The translations under genes were made by a program, and so were the position numbers. A stretch of 64,000 bases of DNA from Gordius sp. MW1 (Eukaryota; Nematomorpha; Gordioida; Gordea; Gordiidae). The stretch covers positions 19,304,001 to 19,368,000 of the forward strand of contig OZ038530.1 of the NCBI GenBank assembly GCA_964036665.1, read 5' to 3'. The notes below the pieces were generated by a model. That model saw nothing but the letters and a program-made list of their open reading frames with translations, had not been told where the DNA came from and ran no database searches. Shown piece after piece: positions 1 through 12,190 of this stretch (its first letter is position 1; each line of letters opens with the position of its first letter).

Positions 1-1817
1 TGATAGACTGAGTAAAGGGGGAGGGTGAAACGATAATGCCTAATTCGAAATGATTTGTGGCCGGAAGATTCGCTCATGCACTTAAAAAATAAGGCCAGAG
101 TTAGTATTAAGAGAGAAGAGGGCGGGTGGGCGTTCTCAAATCCTTTCCATTTTTCAAAAGAAAATCGATAGATAGAAGCAACAAAAAGCAATATAAATCC
201 GCATATGATGTTTATTAATAGCGAGTGATAAGATGCAAAAAGTTACGACCTTTTCACGACACTAATTTATAAGGCGATGCGACGCGCTCGTAAAATTTTC
301 AAAGGCTTCACTTTGTGGCTTAGACACAAACGGTCAATCCAAAAGACCGAGGATAAAGAAATCGGCACATATTATGCATTTCTATGACAATTTTTACCCT
401 CCTTTTAAGTACATCTATCACAAATTACATACTATTAAAATTAAAGCCCTTAAAATCAATTATTATTTGCAAATAAAACCCAGAAAAACTAATATTAAAA
501 TTCACTAACAAGATTATTCTCAAAGAATTCCTCAGAATTCTATTAACGACGACCCGAGGTCTCATAACTCATACGAAATTTTAAAAAAACGTCTATTAAT
601 AAGAATTCTAAAAATGGCAAACTTTTGGTTGGGTTCGGGTACAAAACTGCTTATAAATGTCATAAGCATCTCTACAGCATAAAAACACGTCCCCTAACCC
701 GCTTGGGTCGTGACAACAAACCATAGTTTTTTTTCTTAAAACTAACAGAACCACGTTCATTATTAAAAATGAACGAAGGAAAGAGAAAGTTCCTTTTGTC
801 TAAATGTTAAGTAGAGAGTTGAATAAAGAAGTCATTACTTCAAATTGTAAATCCTTTTAGCCTAGATTGAAGCGGGGAAGGCAAAATCCTTTTCCTTCTA
901 AAATTAGAGAGAGCTGATTCGCAAATTTGTATTATAACTTTAATCCCCTCATCTCCTCGATCAAGTTTAAAACAAAAAAGAAACGAAACAAAGAAATGTT
1001 ATGTTAGCTGTTTTATACTCTCTTAGAACGAATGTTAACGAGAAAAGACAGGTAAAATAGTTATGTTGAGGGGGTGCGGGTTGAACGAGATACTTATAAC
1101 CACATGATCAAGACTATTTTTCTAAGGGAAAAAAACTTCTACGTAGAAAGATTCGTAGAGTTTAATTAAAATTTATCCCTTTTACATATATTGCCTTCCA
1201 AACAATGCTTATCGAATTCTTGTATTTTTTATACAAACTTAGGTGCAAAGAATCGAATAATATTTTTGCCTTTCCTAATGGGACACAACCATTAGCAAAC
1301 GCCACGACTCTAGTCTAGTCCCATCCAACAATTTACAGAGCTTAGGTAATGGCGCTTCTACAAACTAAATCCTCATTTGCCCAAGTGATTTTTAAAATAA
1401 TCTTTAAAAAAATAATAGATCAACACCACCTAAAGGCTTTTAACGAACCTATTTATTTTCGCAGTCCGCCTTACATCTTTCACCTCGTCAACTAAGCTTT
1501 ATTACGAAACTATCTCCTCGTCATCTAAGCCTAAAAAAAAGTGTATTAGATCATTGACATAAGCTTCCGCAAATTAGGGAATGAATTTTTGAAAATTATG
1601 GTATAACTTACAAATATCAGCTTAGATTAAAGTCCCGCATGGGTTGGGTATCGCCCGCCACAAAACAAAAGTCGAGGCGCGAGGCGAGGTTGAATGATCG
1701 ATTTATAGGTTATCTATCTCATCACCATCATAGAGCCCGCATAACTAGTCCCCCCATTCTATCCCATGAGATCTCTAATGCTAAAGAGAAGGAAAGAGAG
1801 AAAGTCAGGCAAAGCGT
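1..1817. other. intergenic, no gene seen
   Basis: AT-rich sequence without an exon-like reading frame. The only frame of note (1639-1878) is a chance frame that runs into the MITE at 1818, with runs of His and Arg/Lys/Glu and no recognisable domain. I see no RNA gene or clear repeat. Confidence 0.5.
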
Positions 1818-1961
1818 CATGGGGGCACAAGGAGGCAAGGAGGGGCAACTGCCCCCCTTAAAACTAGAAATACTCTAAAATTTTATATAACTAGGTCTAA
1901 TGCCCCTCCCTAAAGCATTAATGCCCCCCCCCCATTTAGATTAACCCTGGCTATGTCCATG
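1818..1961. mobile_element. MITE, CATGGGCGTAGCC family, degenerate copy
   Basis: A G-rich left arm (catgggggcacaagg) and a C-rich right arm ending ggctatgtccatg face each other, with the family's internal aggggcaactgcccccct and tgcccctccctaaa motifs between them. Both ends are mutated and I find no matching target duplication, so this is probably an old insertion of the family seen at 3208, 10268, 11678 and elsewhere. Confidence 0.7.
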
Positions 1962-3207
1962 CTGTGCGCAATTCATTTACTAAAGCTTCGGGTTTTAGCA
2001 TAGGAGCAAATAACGTTGACGAATGAGTCGGATTGTATAAATAGAAAGAATTAAAACTTGCCATTACAATGACTGCTTAGGCTGAGTTTTGCTTTAAACT
2101 TGGTTTATAGATTTATTTATCAACCGTTTTACAACTTTGTACCAAGGAAGAGGTAAGAACAGGTGAACTAACACCTTAATCCATTTTTTTATAATTTTTA
2201 TGGTTAACTTTCTAAAAATGATATTTTTGTCCCTATATTAATAAGTTATTACTGCCCTTATTTTTGAGTGCCCTAACGGCCCAAAGATTCCAATATAATT
2301 TCGACCTCCAAACAAAACGATGTATGCAATCTGTGCGCGACATCGAGATAAGAGGGAAGGGAAGGTGTAATAAGCGAATTTTCAATGCCAAGGAAATGGG
2401 AGAGGGGAGAAAGGAGTAGGTTAAGAGTGCGCAGTATATCAGGCCAGGGTTACTTTTCATCGATTTAATCAGGGAATTTGGCTTGGGGAAAGAGGGAATC
2501 ATATGCTGGGCTAGGATCAGATTGATATTATTTATTAGACGGAGGAGGAGATTCAATGATTGCCAAATCAATGATTAATTTGCAGTTCTACCGAAACGTT
2601 TTACAATTAAAAAATGATATACCACCGTATGAATGACGTCCAAAAATTTGACTGCAAAAATATGGTGGTGTGCCATGTTTATTTCGTAACTGATTTACAA
2701 TTTGTTGGCAAACGAGCAATTTAATATAAAGCATTTTGAGAGCTGGTAAACGGGATTTTTTTTTAATAATAAATAATTTAAAAGAGCGTGATAGTAAGTG
2801 TGCCTTTGAAGTAAATCAGGCACTTTTATATCCACCTTGTAAATTTTGTTTTGTTCGACAAAGTAAGGTCACTTAGAAATTTTCGCTTAGATTAGAGTGA
2901 AAAATTGAAATATTTTACATCGAATTCCAAAAAACCAAGGTTTATTAAGGTCAATAGGCGCAATTAACGTCCAGAGTTGCTTTGATATTTGTGGTTAAAG
3001 CCAAAAATTTGCTGATAGTTAAAGTTTTAAAAACGATCTCAAAATAATAACTGATCCTTTCAATCGTATCCATATGTTAAAGTATTAAAGGTCTAACCGT
3101 CGGCATAATTTAGATTCAATCGATATAAATTTTGCCAGTCGCTTTCGAAAATTTATATTTTAGAGGGGAGGTTAGTAATGTAAACAAGAAAAGAGATAAC
3201 ACCGACC
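1962..3207. other. intergenic, no gene seen
   Basis: No supported gene. A 112-codon minus frame at 2233-2571 is Leu/Ile/Ser-rich with no domain or splice context; I regard it as chance in AT-rich DNA. Confidence 0.4.
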
Positions 3208-3349
3208 CATGGGCGCAGGCCCCCTCCCCTAAATTAAGAAAAACAAATTTTTCAACGCCAAAACTTTTATAAATTTTATGTTTTGCCCCCCTCTAATTCA
3301 ACTTTTAAAGGTTTTGCCCCCCCCAATCCAAAACCTGGCTACGCCCATG
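3208..3349. mobile_element. MITE, CATGGGCGTAGCC family, perfect 8-bp TSD
   Basis: Starts catgggcgcagg and ends ctggctacgcccatg. It is flanked by caccgacc at 3200-3207 and again at 3350-3357, an exact 8-bp target-site duplication. Internal sequence is the 'type B' form (gcaaaac / tttaaaagtt / ttttgcat motifs) shared with 42855, 46955 and 59575. Non-coding and presumably mobilised in trans by a hAT transposase. Confidence 0.9.
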
Positions 3350-6004
3350 CACCGACCGTAGACTTTTATGAGTGAGTACAAAGGGTAGGTAGATACGCCC
3401 TTTTAATGCGTCGGGTGTACTCGGTACATCAAAAGAAAAGGGCTTTGAGCGATAAGTCATAAGATGAGTCACAAACACGCTGGGGTCGATGTGACCCCAA
3501 ATATTGTCATAGATTGGCAAATGTTAGAAATCCGCTGACAATAAATAAAATATATCAAACAAATTGCATGAAATAGTAAAAATAAAGTATTTTAATATAG
3601 AGTCATAGAGGGGAGATCTTCTAAAAGTCAAGATTCCACGAACGATTTAAAATTGTACTTGGCTAACCGAACCAAAGGTGCCCGAACACGAAGCGACCAA
3701 TAGAATACAAAAGTTTGAGGGGATAAAAGGGCTTTGAAATAATATATTTAACTTCAAAGGAAAAAGAGTTTGTATTAAAGGTAGTAGTAGTAGGGTAACA
3801 AAGAGTAAGTTTCAAAAACAGTCCATTAGTAATTTGTATGTATAAAAACCATGTTCTTTTAATTTATTATGTCCAACGATTACGTCACCTCATTAAATTC
3901 ATAGAAAATTCGTGCTTTTTGACATATGCTATAGACATAACTTTACACAAATTTTAGTTTAGTTAGGTGCTGCTCGATCCTCTTCAAAAAATCTCACTAT
4001 GGTCCCCTTTTATTAATTGCTATGCAATGTATAGGCTCACTTTCTATGAAAAATGTCCATCTTGTCCAACTTGTTTCATTAATATTTTGTTGTAAACTAC
4101 AAACCATTTAGGAAAATAGGGATCTTCGAATAATCATATAAAAGGGATGTCGCCAAATATCACCACTATTTATAATTAATGGAAACTCTTACATCATGGT
4201 AGCAAGTCAAAAACAAAATGAATGAAACATCTGTATGAAAAGGCAATAAGGGCTGGCAAAATCTTAAAGGAGAAAAGCTAACTGAATTTTCTTTCTAACT
4301 AAGGATTCTTGTTGTACGATACAACTTTAAATCCTTTGCCGACTCATGGCCCATTTTAGAAGATAATGATATAGATCTTTGTATTTAACCAATATGTCTT
4401 TATTTCGCTTATTTATGTAACTTTGTTTCGTGAAAATAAACTTTTTAACCAAAAAATAACCCCCCCAAAAAAATTATTAACCTATCCACACACAAAATTT
4501 AAAGTAAAAAGAACCCTAGATAATCCACACGAATGCTTCAAGTACTACAGTACCCCGAGCCATCGAGTTTCATGTAATTATCGGGAATTACAACAAAACA
4601 AACGCTAGGTGTGTTGGCGAAGGTCATCATAATCACTTCACTAGCATAGCGTACTATTATTACTACAGGTACAAGGTACACCCACCGTATGACGGACTAT
4701 AAAACGAGAGAGACTGACAAATTAAAGGCATTTTTACAGTATTCATGTGGCCGAAATTACAAAATTATCGATTGTCCATGGGTTGAACTTTGTATTACTT
4801 GATCTTGGAACAGTAAAAAAGAATATTTTTAATAATGATTCTCGGCACAAAAATTTTCCATAAACGAGAATTAAGGACTACTACGAAAAAGCGCTTAAGC
4901 AGTCTTTACGAGAATGAAAATCACAAAAAACATCATTCCTCCTGTCAAAGGCTTTATCTAACTTTCAGTCAAACCCCCCCCCCCCCCCTCCCCTCCCCCT
5001 ACTCATTTTAAAACAAAAATAAAGTTTACAATAACTCCAATATTGAAATTATCGATTTTAAAAACCTGACAGACTGGTATCTGCAGGCTTTTTAAAGGTT
5101 AATTCGCATGATGATGTTTTAGGCATATAGGATACAAGTGCAACCAAGCCCAAAACGATTAGTATGTTAAAATAAAATACTAATTTTGCAAAAGTTTTCC
5201 CAGTTAAAGCGAGACCGTGCCATTAGTGCCATGCCATTTGAGCAGTGGCCAATTGTATCATGTGGTGTGAGGATGTGAGAAGAGTGCTCGGAAAGGGGTA
5301 GAAACAGTAAAATTAAACTAAATTTTGAAGGATCATGCAAGCCCTAAATTCCCGAACTAAAACTTACGGTACAAGTGTTTTAGCAATGGAGTTTAGAGGT
5401 TGAAAGGTGTGGTCAGTTTATTTTGGCAAAGGCCAACCCTATGGGTCGAGAAGAACGCGCTCGAAAATCGATAATAGGCAATTTATACGATTTCATTTAA
5501 CGCTAAAAATAACGAGTAGTAAGTGAGGAGAAGGGTCGAGTTTATTACTTTTATAACCTTTAATTAACTAGGCACGCGGGGCAATTTTCAAACTATAAAC
5601 TGCAGATGTAATATCGCAAATGCCACACAATATACATCAAATAATTCTTTTACTTTGTGTTTTTATCTTTCTTTTTAAATTACTTTTAAAATTTAAATGG
5701 AATTATGGAAAGTCTACATTTAAGATTCAAGTGACAACCTACTATGAAAGGTGTCACCCAAAATAAGGTCCAGAACAAATAATAAGTAAATATTAAATTA
5801 AGAAATCTTAATAAGAAATACCTCAGAAAAAGAAATATTATCAAAACGCCAATACATTTTATGGTCAAAATTGATAAAAAAAAAACCCAATCCCCATTTA
5901 AGCGGGTAAAATACATTTATTACAGTTTTTTGAGAAAATTAGAGTTATGGACCATCGTTTTCTATCAAGATTCTGTAATAAAAAATGGGACACATACTCT
6001 GATG
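3350..6004. other. intergenic with a Helentron-end fragment and a poly-C tract
   Basis: No convincing gene. It contains the Helentron-like terminus at 4012-4041 (listed separately) and an uninterrupted poly-C/CT tract near 4974-5000. Small frames at 4423-4608 and 5686-5916 have no supporting features. Confidence 0.4.
4012..4041 (+). mobile_element. Helentron-like left-end fragment
   Basis: Carries attaattgctatgcaatgta followed by taggctcac, matching with a few changes the left terminus of the large elements at 15814 and 33992. The following 40 nt (tgtccatcttgtccaacttg) resemble the sequence after the terminus at 49197, so this is probably a short or eroded member. No right end was found. Confidence 0.5.
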
Positions 6005-6188
6005 TAGTGTTATAAAAACGACTGAGTTTAGTTTGGTCGGCCTTAAGTTTTAGTAGATTAAACATGCATAACCAAAAATTTTTTGGTCTCTAGAGGTTTT
6101 TTGGTCAAACTTTTGGTATGTTTATAAGTTTAGTCGATTATAACCGACGGTCGATTAAACAAAACCCAGCCGTTTTTACAAAACACTA
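6005..6188. mobile_element. MITE, TAGTGTT..TAAAAACG family, perfect 8-bp TSD
   Basis: Left end tagtgttataaaaacgactg; the reverse complement of the right end reads tagtgttttgtaaaaacggc. Exact 8-bp duplication ctctgatg at 5997-6004 and 6189-6196. Inside, gtttagtttggtcgg and ccgacggtcgattaaac extend the inverted repeat. Non-coding. TIR and TSD length fit the hAT superfamily. Relatives are at 8156 and 60453. Confidence 0.88.
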
Positions 6189-7344
6189 CTCTGATGGTAA
6201 GCAAAAAATTGTAGCTGGAAGCGGCAAAGCAATCGACGAGGTTGATATGATAGTGATGTAAAGGTGTTGTGGCAGGCAAGCGGGAGCTTAATCTCTCTGC
6301 TCACGAGAGAGGGTATGCTTGGAGTGGAACGAGCAAAGCATGCACGAAAAAGACTGCACCAACCAATCATAACTTACGGTTAGTTACTACTAGCAAATAT
6401 GAATGTAGCGATAAGGTGCGATGTCAATAATTTACTGCGCGACCTTTGTCATTCATTATATCGTAATGGAGGGAGGCAGGCAGTAAAAGCCTAAAATTTC
6501 CATCGCTTTAAGCCAGGAGCAGGTTGAAGGAGGAAAAAATTACTCAAAAAAATATATATATGCGAAAGCGAAATAAAAGACTTTTCCATGTAAGTTTCCA
6601 CAAAGATCATTAAAAAGCCAAGTTGGACAGGGCAACCAAAAGTAAGCCCAGAAATGGCATAGCAATTAAAAACAACAAAACCTTAATATCCAGCTTAAGC
6701 GGGCAAGGGGGGGGGGGATTGACCCCCTTTTAACCCCATTCGAGAGAGCAAATCCAAACACATTTGAGTACTTATCTTGTGTAGGGTGTGTGCACGCATT
6801 ACACACAGCTGATAGGAGGGGGGGGGGGGGTAATACCTAGTAAAACCTATTTCCTCGTAGATAGAGCTAGAAGATAAGGTAGGAGAGAAAATGTAAGCAT
6901 TAATATAGTTTAGCATAAAATGATAAAAAAACTGCTTTGGTTTTCCAGAAATGTCCCGAGTTTTATAACGGTTTATCCCGTTTTAACGTAGTCGAATGAG
7001 GCTACAATTTTTGGCAATGTCCTGCCTGGCAAATGTCAACTTGCCTAGTTGGTAAATTAACGGAGTAAAAGTGTTTTCGAAAATACTTACAACAAAATGA
7101 CTGATTAATATAAAACCCACCTCCTTTAACCTACTTGACATGGATTTCGACATCCACAAGTTTTTTTTATAATTAATATTATGCATTCAATTCATGAGCT
7201 ACAAAAAAGGTTACTATGTTACACGGTGAAGTCACCTCGCCGTTGTTAAGTTGCGAAGGAAATCGCTTACATTATCCGAAAGCAATGATTTCATTTAGTT
7301 TTAAATAAAACGATTTATTTATTTGTGATATTTTAGTAATTTCA
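6189..7344. other. intergenic, poly-G tracts
   Basis: No supported gene. Two long G runs lie near 6707-6718 and 6816-6830. The small minus frames here read through these homopolymers and look artefactual. Confidence 0.4.
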
Positions 7345-7428
7345 GTCATAATTATATTATATTTTGAGGAATTTTTGAATTTAGAGGGATCAGTCGCCCC
7401 TCCCTGCCACCCCCTGGCTACGCCTATG
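7345..7428. mobile_element. MITE fragment (right part), CATGGGCGTAGCC family
   Basis: Matches only the right half of the type A form: tttagaggg, gtcgcccctccctgcc, then ccccctggctacgcctatg. The left TIR is missing, so this is a truncated copy without a usable target duplication. Confidence 0.65.
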
Positions 7429-8155
7429 TAAGTTGACGATGATCATTAGGGGAGGATCATTTATAGGGTAGCGGGCAGTATTTTACCAGGGCGAAAAAAG
7501 GAGCGAATAAAAGATATAAAGAGAGGGAGAGAGAAACACTAACCTAAAAAGTCAATGATGGCGCCCAGCCCAGTAAAGGAACGGGGAGCACTTAGAAAAA
7601 ATTAGGGCAAGCCCATTAATGCATTTGGTGGCCTCTGAGTTGGGTGTGGAAGGGGGAGGGCGGGATTCGCTCATCGAGTCTTAATTATGTATCGAGGTTT
7701 GGTTTCGTCCCTTTATAACCACTTATATTACATCAAAGAGTGTGCGTCTTAATACGCGATTTTGAATCTGGATTAAAAAATTAGTACGAGCGTCACGTCA
7801 TTTTTGTTCTGTTTTTGTGTTTTTGCTCATAAAACAAATATATTTATCCTTTAATTACGCTAATTAATGCATATTCAAATATGGTAACTAAACTAAAATT
7901 GTTGATTCCACGACATGTATATCTATCGCATATTTGGACAAACAAAAATATAGCGTTTTGAAGTTGAATCGTATATTAAGACGGGTCCTAAAACTTTCAA
8001 TTTCTCTAGCATTTTTCATTACGAAAGCAAACCTTAATTTTTCAACGCTATGAAATGGCTGAGGGGACCTTGGAATACGTATATTGGGAAATAAGAATGG
8101 AATTTCATGTTTAATTCATTTTAACAAAAACTGTAGTCAATTCTATATGTGACAC
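7429..8155. other. intergenic, no gene seen
   Basis: AT-rich with a short purine-rich stretch near 7495-7535. No frame, RNA gene or repeat could be supported. Confidence 0.4.
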
Positions 8156-8629
8156 TACTGTTGTAAAACTGGGTTTTGTTTGGTCGATCTTTGGTTTAAA
8201 TAAAACTAAGAGTCGACTCTAATCTGTTTTTCAAACTTTGTTTAAACCTAGAGGTCGAATAATAAAAACATTTGGTTTGCTTATATTCATAGACTAATAA
8301 ACTGCTCATTCCCTTTTAAAAAATGTTCCACATTTTGGCAGCCATTTTGAAAAGTGAAACATGAATTTTGGCCAATTTATACGGTTTAAAATCGCTATTA
8401 TGATTAAAATGAGTTGTTTCACGTTATAAGATCAATGAATATTGTCCAATACAATCAATCCATCGCTATACAAACTCTCCTTCACTTATCAAAATGGCGG
8501 TCGTTTTTGGCAACACTTTTGATGCCTGAATATATAAGAGATGAGCAGTGTATTAGTCTATGCTTATATCAAGTCGACAAAAACCAAAGGCCGACCAAAC
8601 AAAACGCAGACGACGTTTTTAGAACACTA
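8156..8629. mobile_element. foldback element of the TAGTGTT family (long imperfect palindrome)
   Basis: The left arm contains gggttttgtttggtcgat and the right arm, reverse-complemented, gcgttttgtttggtcggcc. Pairing continues inward: catagactaataaactgctc (8290-8309) against gagcagtgtattagtctatg (right arm, about 8541-8562), and ggcagccattttgaaaagtg against its counterpart near 8490. Possible target duplication tgtgacac (8148-8155) / tgtgatgt (8630-8637), three transitions apart. The open frame at 8414-8719 is a by-product of the palindrome and is not annotated as a gene. Confidence 0.75.
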
Positions 8630-10024
8630 TGTGATGTGCCACTCCAAGCCTTTACAAAATTTGAAAAAGATGATGAGAGCTTAGTGAGGGGTCGTTTGAA
8701 GTTTAAATCATCCGAGTAGGACAGAGTGATACACAGCTTAAATAGGGGATAAAACAAATTACTCGGTAACCTAGTCGATACTTAATACATAATTTTTCCT
8801 CTATTTTTACCATAACCTGCTCGTATTCTAATTATAGACTCACACAAAAGACGGTTGGGGGGAGGGGGCGTTAGTTATAAATAGAAAACAAATATTTATA
8901 TTAGAAAGCGTTATCAACAGGGGTGGGGAAAAACTCGGATAAAATTAATCAATAAGAGCCTATATAAAATCGTGTTCTTTTTTGCTCGATGTTGAGCGTG
9001 TTACTTACTACATTGTCGGCCACCCGTATTAGGTTCACTTTAGGTAAACTAATAATGTGGACGGTCAAATGAATAATTTCAAGCTTGACAAAATTTAGTA
9101 TATATAAAATTTTGAATTGTATAACATCATAATTTATCCACATATAATCGATGATTGTTAACAAAATTTCCACCCCCCCCCCAGGCAATTCTGGCTACGC
9201 CACTGAATAGGAGCTGGAATAAAACCTAATTAGTTTCACTTTGCTTTACATTTTTAGTAAAAGAAATAGTTTCACGGTGTGGACGGCCAATTCAATCCAA
9301 AAAAATTGACCAAAAAATTATGGAAGGGGTAAAACAGAAATAATATACTAGTTTAGTTGTCAGGTATTATTAAGAAATGTAAAATAATATGCCCACATCA
9401 CATAATAAATACTATCAAAGTTTTACAAGTTAAAGGGGCTGCAAAAAGCGAATCTATATGGCAACTTGTTCGCGGCGAGGAATGAATGCTAATGCGTACC
9501 ACTAGTTTTCGGTCGATTGAACCCGCTTCACACAAAAGTCTCTCTCTCTCTTCCCCCCTCTCATTATAAACTAGCTTAAATTTTAATGCAACAAGCAAAA
9601 AAAAATCTTGGGGGGGGGGGGGTTGTAAACTCGGGCTTGAAATTCGGTCAGTCTTAACCCCACAGCTGATGGATAATTTTCTAAATTCCAAGATGTAAAA
9701 TACGTTTTATATACAAGGACTTTGCATTTAGGGTACATTTTTAACCAAATGATCGTGGAGTTTGTCGAGGCAAATGGGAGAAATATCAACGCAATACGGT
9801 GCAAACAAAGTAGTTTTGATCTTAATATTATTATTTGCAAAGACTGGGGCTACCCAGCGAGTGTATCTATTTATTTATTTATGAGATCAGCATTATTATC
9901 GACCTTTAATAAGGCTAGGCTTGTTATACAAAAACACACTCACTACCCGTCTTCCTCGCTTTTTTCCTATAAGTTGCGCACTACAAATAAACAACGTATC
10001 AAACATATAATATAACAAATATTT
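8630..10024. other. intergenic with a TIR-end fragment and poly-G tract
   Basis: No supported gene. Contains the transposon-end fragment at 9171-9205 and a long G run near 9609-9622. Small frames on both strands (9398-10015) overlap one another, cross the G run and lack any domain. Confidence 0.4.
9171..9205. mobile_element. hAT-type right-end fragment
   Basis: A C run followed by aggcaattctggctacgcc and actg. The terminus ...ggctacgccactg is the right-end form of the hAT element at 30753-32539 (CAGTGGCGTAGC), rather than the CATG form of the MITEs. No left end was found. Confidence 0.5.
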
Positions 10025-10194
10025 GGTGCCCTATCAACTCGCCGAAAACAATCTTGCCGAAACTCACCAAGGGACATTTTCTGATTGGTTGTTTAATGTC
10101 TCCCAGCTTAAAATCGTCCCCCATTCAACCAATCACAAATTAGGGGACCTTTTTTAGCTTGGGGACATTAAATTCGGCGAGTTGACGCGCCACC
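10025..10194. mobile_element. MITE with 9-bp TSD, ...TCAACTCGCCGAA TIR
   Basis: Left end ggtgccctatcaactcgcc; the right end reverse-complemented reads ggtggcgcgtcaactcgcc. Both continue with gaa. The sequence caaatattt occurs at 10016-10024 and at 10195-10203, a 9-bp target duplication. Internal ctgattggttg and caaccaatcac are also mutually inverted. A 9-bp duplication fits Mutator-like better than hAT transposition, but the duplicated motif is AT-rich and nearly self-complementary, so the superfamily is uncertain. Confidence 0.75.
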
Positions 10195-10267
10195 CAAATA
10201 TTTAGCTAGGCAAGAGTCAAAAACCCAAGCTGAAAGTTATCATAGTGCAAAAGGCAGTAGTCACAAC

Positions 10268-10435
10268 CATGGGCGTGGCCAGCACTAGATTATGAGGGGG
10301 GGGGGCAATATTGATTTAGGGAGGGGCAATATGATAATTTTTGCAATTTTGGCCATCTTTTTAATCAATTTTAAAGAATTTTTGGATTTAGAGGGGGGAA
10401 GCCGCCCCTCCCTGCCTCCCCTGGTAAGGACCATG
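10268..10435. mobile_element. MITE, CATGGGCGTAGCC family, type A
   Basis: Left end catgggcgtggccagcac; G-run, gatttagggaggggcaat and gccgcccctccctgcc follow in the family order. The right end is partly eroded (ctggtaaggaccatg). Flanks gtcacaac (10260-10267) and gtcacagc (10436-10443) are an 8-bp duplication with one mismatch. Confidence 0.85.
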
Positions 10436-11266
10436 GTCACAGCTATAATATTTTAGAAATAATGTGGGAGGGCCCGACAGTTCAAAGATATATATATAGC
10501 AAAATTATATAGAAAATAGAATTTGAAGTATATTAGTTTTAGACCCATTTAAAACAACCGAAACTCCTTTTAAAAACTGTGCTCTTTAAGGTAATAAGTC
10601 GCGACATTGAACAGAATTGATTTATAAAGTTTTCCAAAACTGCTTCCAGCAGGAGTAAGAGCATGTTCGTTCAAATAATAAAAAACTAAATTAGTTTTTT
10701 CAATCGGGACCAAAACTCCAAGTCGAAGTATTGTTAGTTAAATAAAAGGACAATACATTAAAAGGAAGGAGGGGGGCTTTCTTAATTAAAGCGATCGCGT
10801 TTCGTTAACAAATCAAAAATTGCTTTCATATTTCGCGATGAAAGAATTGCTAATTATAGACCTTTTGTGGCTCGTTAAATACATATATTTACCTCTATGA
10901 TTAAGGGAAGGGTTAAAAATAGATTTGAATAAAATTCCGACCTCCCCCCCCGCGGGATAAATTTACCTAAGGCTGTGGTGCCGAACCTATTATAATATTA
11001 ACTAGTCTTCCTCCCGACCTATCGATTAGGAACTTACTAAAAACGCTGCGACGATACTCGTAGCAATTAGAATTTATAGGGGTAATTGCCGAGTTAATTA
11101 AGATGTTAAAGGCAACTTTTTAGCTAAAGAGAAATTAATTTTTTTTGGTCAAAAACATCAAAACACCTGTATGCACACGGATATAGAATTTGATTTTCGA
11201 TCGAGGGCATAAAAACACGAGAGATTTTAAGCGATATTGGAAATGAAACCAGCCATACACTACGAG
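10436..11266. other. intergenic, no gene seen
   Basis: No exon-like frame. Short G/C homopolymers near 10771 and 10945. Nothing else supported. Confidence 0.4.
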
Positions 11267-11406
11267 CATGGGCGTATTCAGGGGGGGGGCAGCCGAAAAA
11301 ATTTATGAAATTTATCAAAACTATGGCTAAATTTCAAAAAATGATCATTTTGCCCAGCCCTACATCATTATGGCCCCCTCTAATTCCGATGGTGGCTACG
11401 CCCATG
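11267..11406. mobile_element. MITE, CATGGGCGTAGCC family
   Basis: Begins catgggcgtattcaggggg and ends ggtggctacgcccatg, with the family's aaaatgatcattttgccc and tcattatggccccctctaat motifs inside in the inverse orientation to the 11678 copy. The flanks (actacgag and, after an extra catg, cctacaag) match at 6 of 8, so a duplication is only suggestive. Confidence 0.8.
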
Positions 11407-11677
11407 CCATGCCTACAAGGAATAAGATAAACTATTGATAAAGTAATAGGGAACTCTACAGTCCTCGACCCGCGGCGTAGTTAAACAAACCGAACCCCAC
11501 ATCAGGACAGCAGTAAAATATGAATTAACCTCAATAATCTAAAATCTTTTGATTATTATTACAACATTACGAGAAATGGTAAGCGGAAAACGACCTTTTA
11601 ATCTCAGAGCTAAATTTAAAGTTAAATCCTATGTTTTGGACACGAGGGTTTTGATACAAAATAGTTTTGCGTCATTG

Positions 11678-11850
11678 CATGGGCGTAGCCAGCTTTGGAA
11701 TTAGAGGGGGGGGGCAAAAATGATTTAGGGAGGGGCAAAATGATAATTTTTTGACATTTTAGCCACAAATTTTAATGAATTTCAACAAATTTTTAGATAT
11801 AGAGGGGAGCAGCCGCCCCTCCCTGCCCCACCCCCTTGGCTACGCCCATG
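11678..11850. mobile_element. MITE, CATGGGCGTAGCC family, best-preserved type A copy
   Basis: Left TIR catgggcgtagccagc and right TIR ttggctacgcccatg are nearly perfect inverses. The flank cgtcattg occurs at 11670-11677 and again at 11851-11858 (exact 8 bp; the match extends to 10 bp if one base of each TIR end is counted). Between the ends: G run, gatttagggaggggcaaaat, an AT centre, and gcagccgcccctccctgcc. No coding capacity. This copy is a good reference for the family. Confidence 0.93.
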
Positions 11851-12027
11851 CGTCATTGTAAGCGTGTCGAACGGGGTTTTTAAAGCTTGTTTACCAGGTA
11901 TAAAATGCGCTAGCCTTGTAGGATGTCTATCGATTAATTTTTTTATTCTGGCCGCGTAAGTTTTGCAAATTTAAATGAGACCGCAAGAGAGGTAATGTAA
12001 TAATAACGGACCGGACTTATAAAGAAG

Positions 12028-12190
12028 CATGGGCGTAGCCAGGAAGGGGAGGAAGCAGGGAGGGGCGACTGCCCCCCTCTATATCCAAAAATTGAAATTT
12101 ATTAAAATTATCTCTTTTATAAAATGATCATTTTGCCCCTCCCTAAATCATTATAGCCTCCCTCTAATTCCAATGCTGGCTACGCGCATG
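12028..12190. mobile_element. MITE, CATGGGCGTAGCC family
   Basis: Ends catgggcgtagccaggaag and gctggctacgcgcatg. The internal order is inverted relative to the 11678 copy (ggggcgactgccccc first, tgcccctccctaaatcatt later). Flanking 8-mers do not match, so the duplication has decayed or the copy was rearranged. Confidence 0.82.

Noticed and set aside
1639..1878. A 79-codon frame with HHHH and a charged stretch
   Set aside because: It runs into a MITE, has no family resemblance, and the surroundings have no splice signals or other coding evidence.
8414..8719. A 101-codon + strand frame and an opposing minus frame
   Set aside because: Both arise from the two arms of the foldback element and cross its right boundary; no domain and no splice context.
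9398..9840. Two overlapping minus-strand frames with PPPP runs
   Set aside because: They read through the homopolymer near 9610 in two frames, show no domain, and overlap an opposing + frame.
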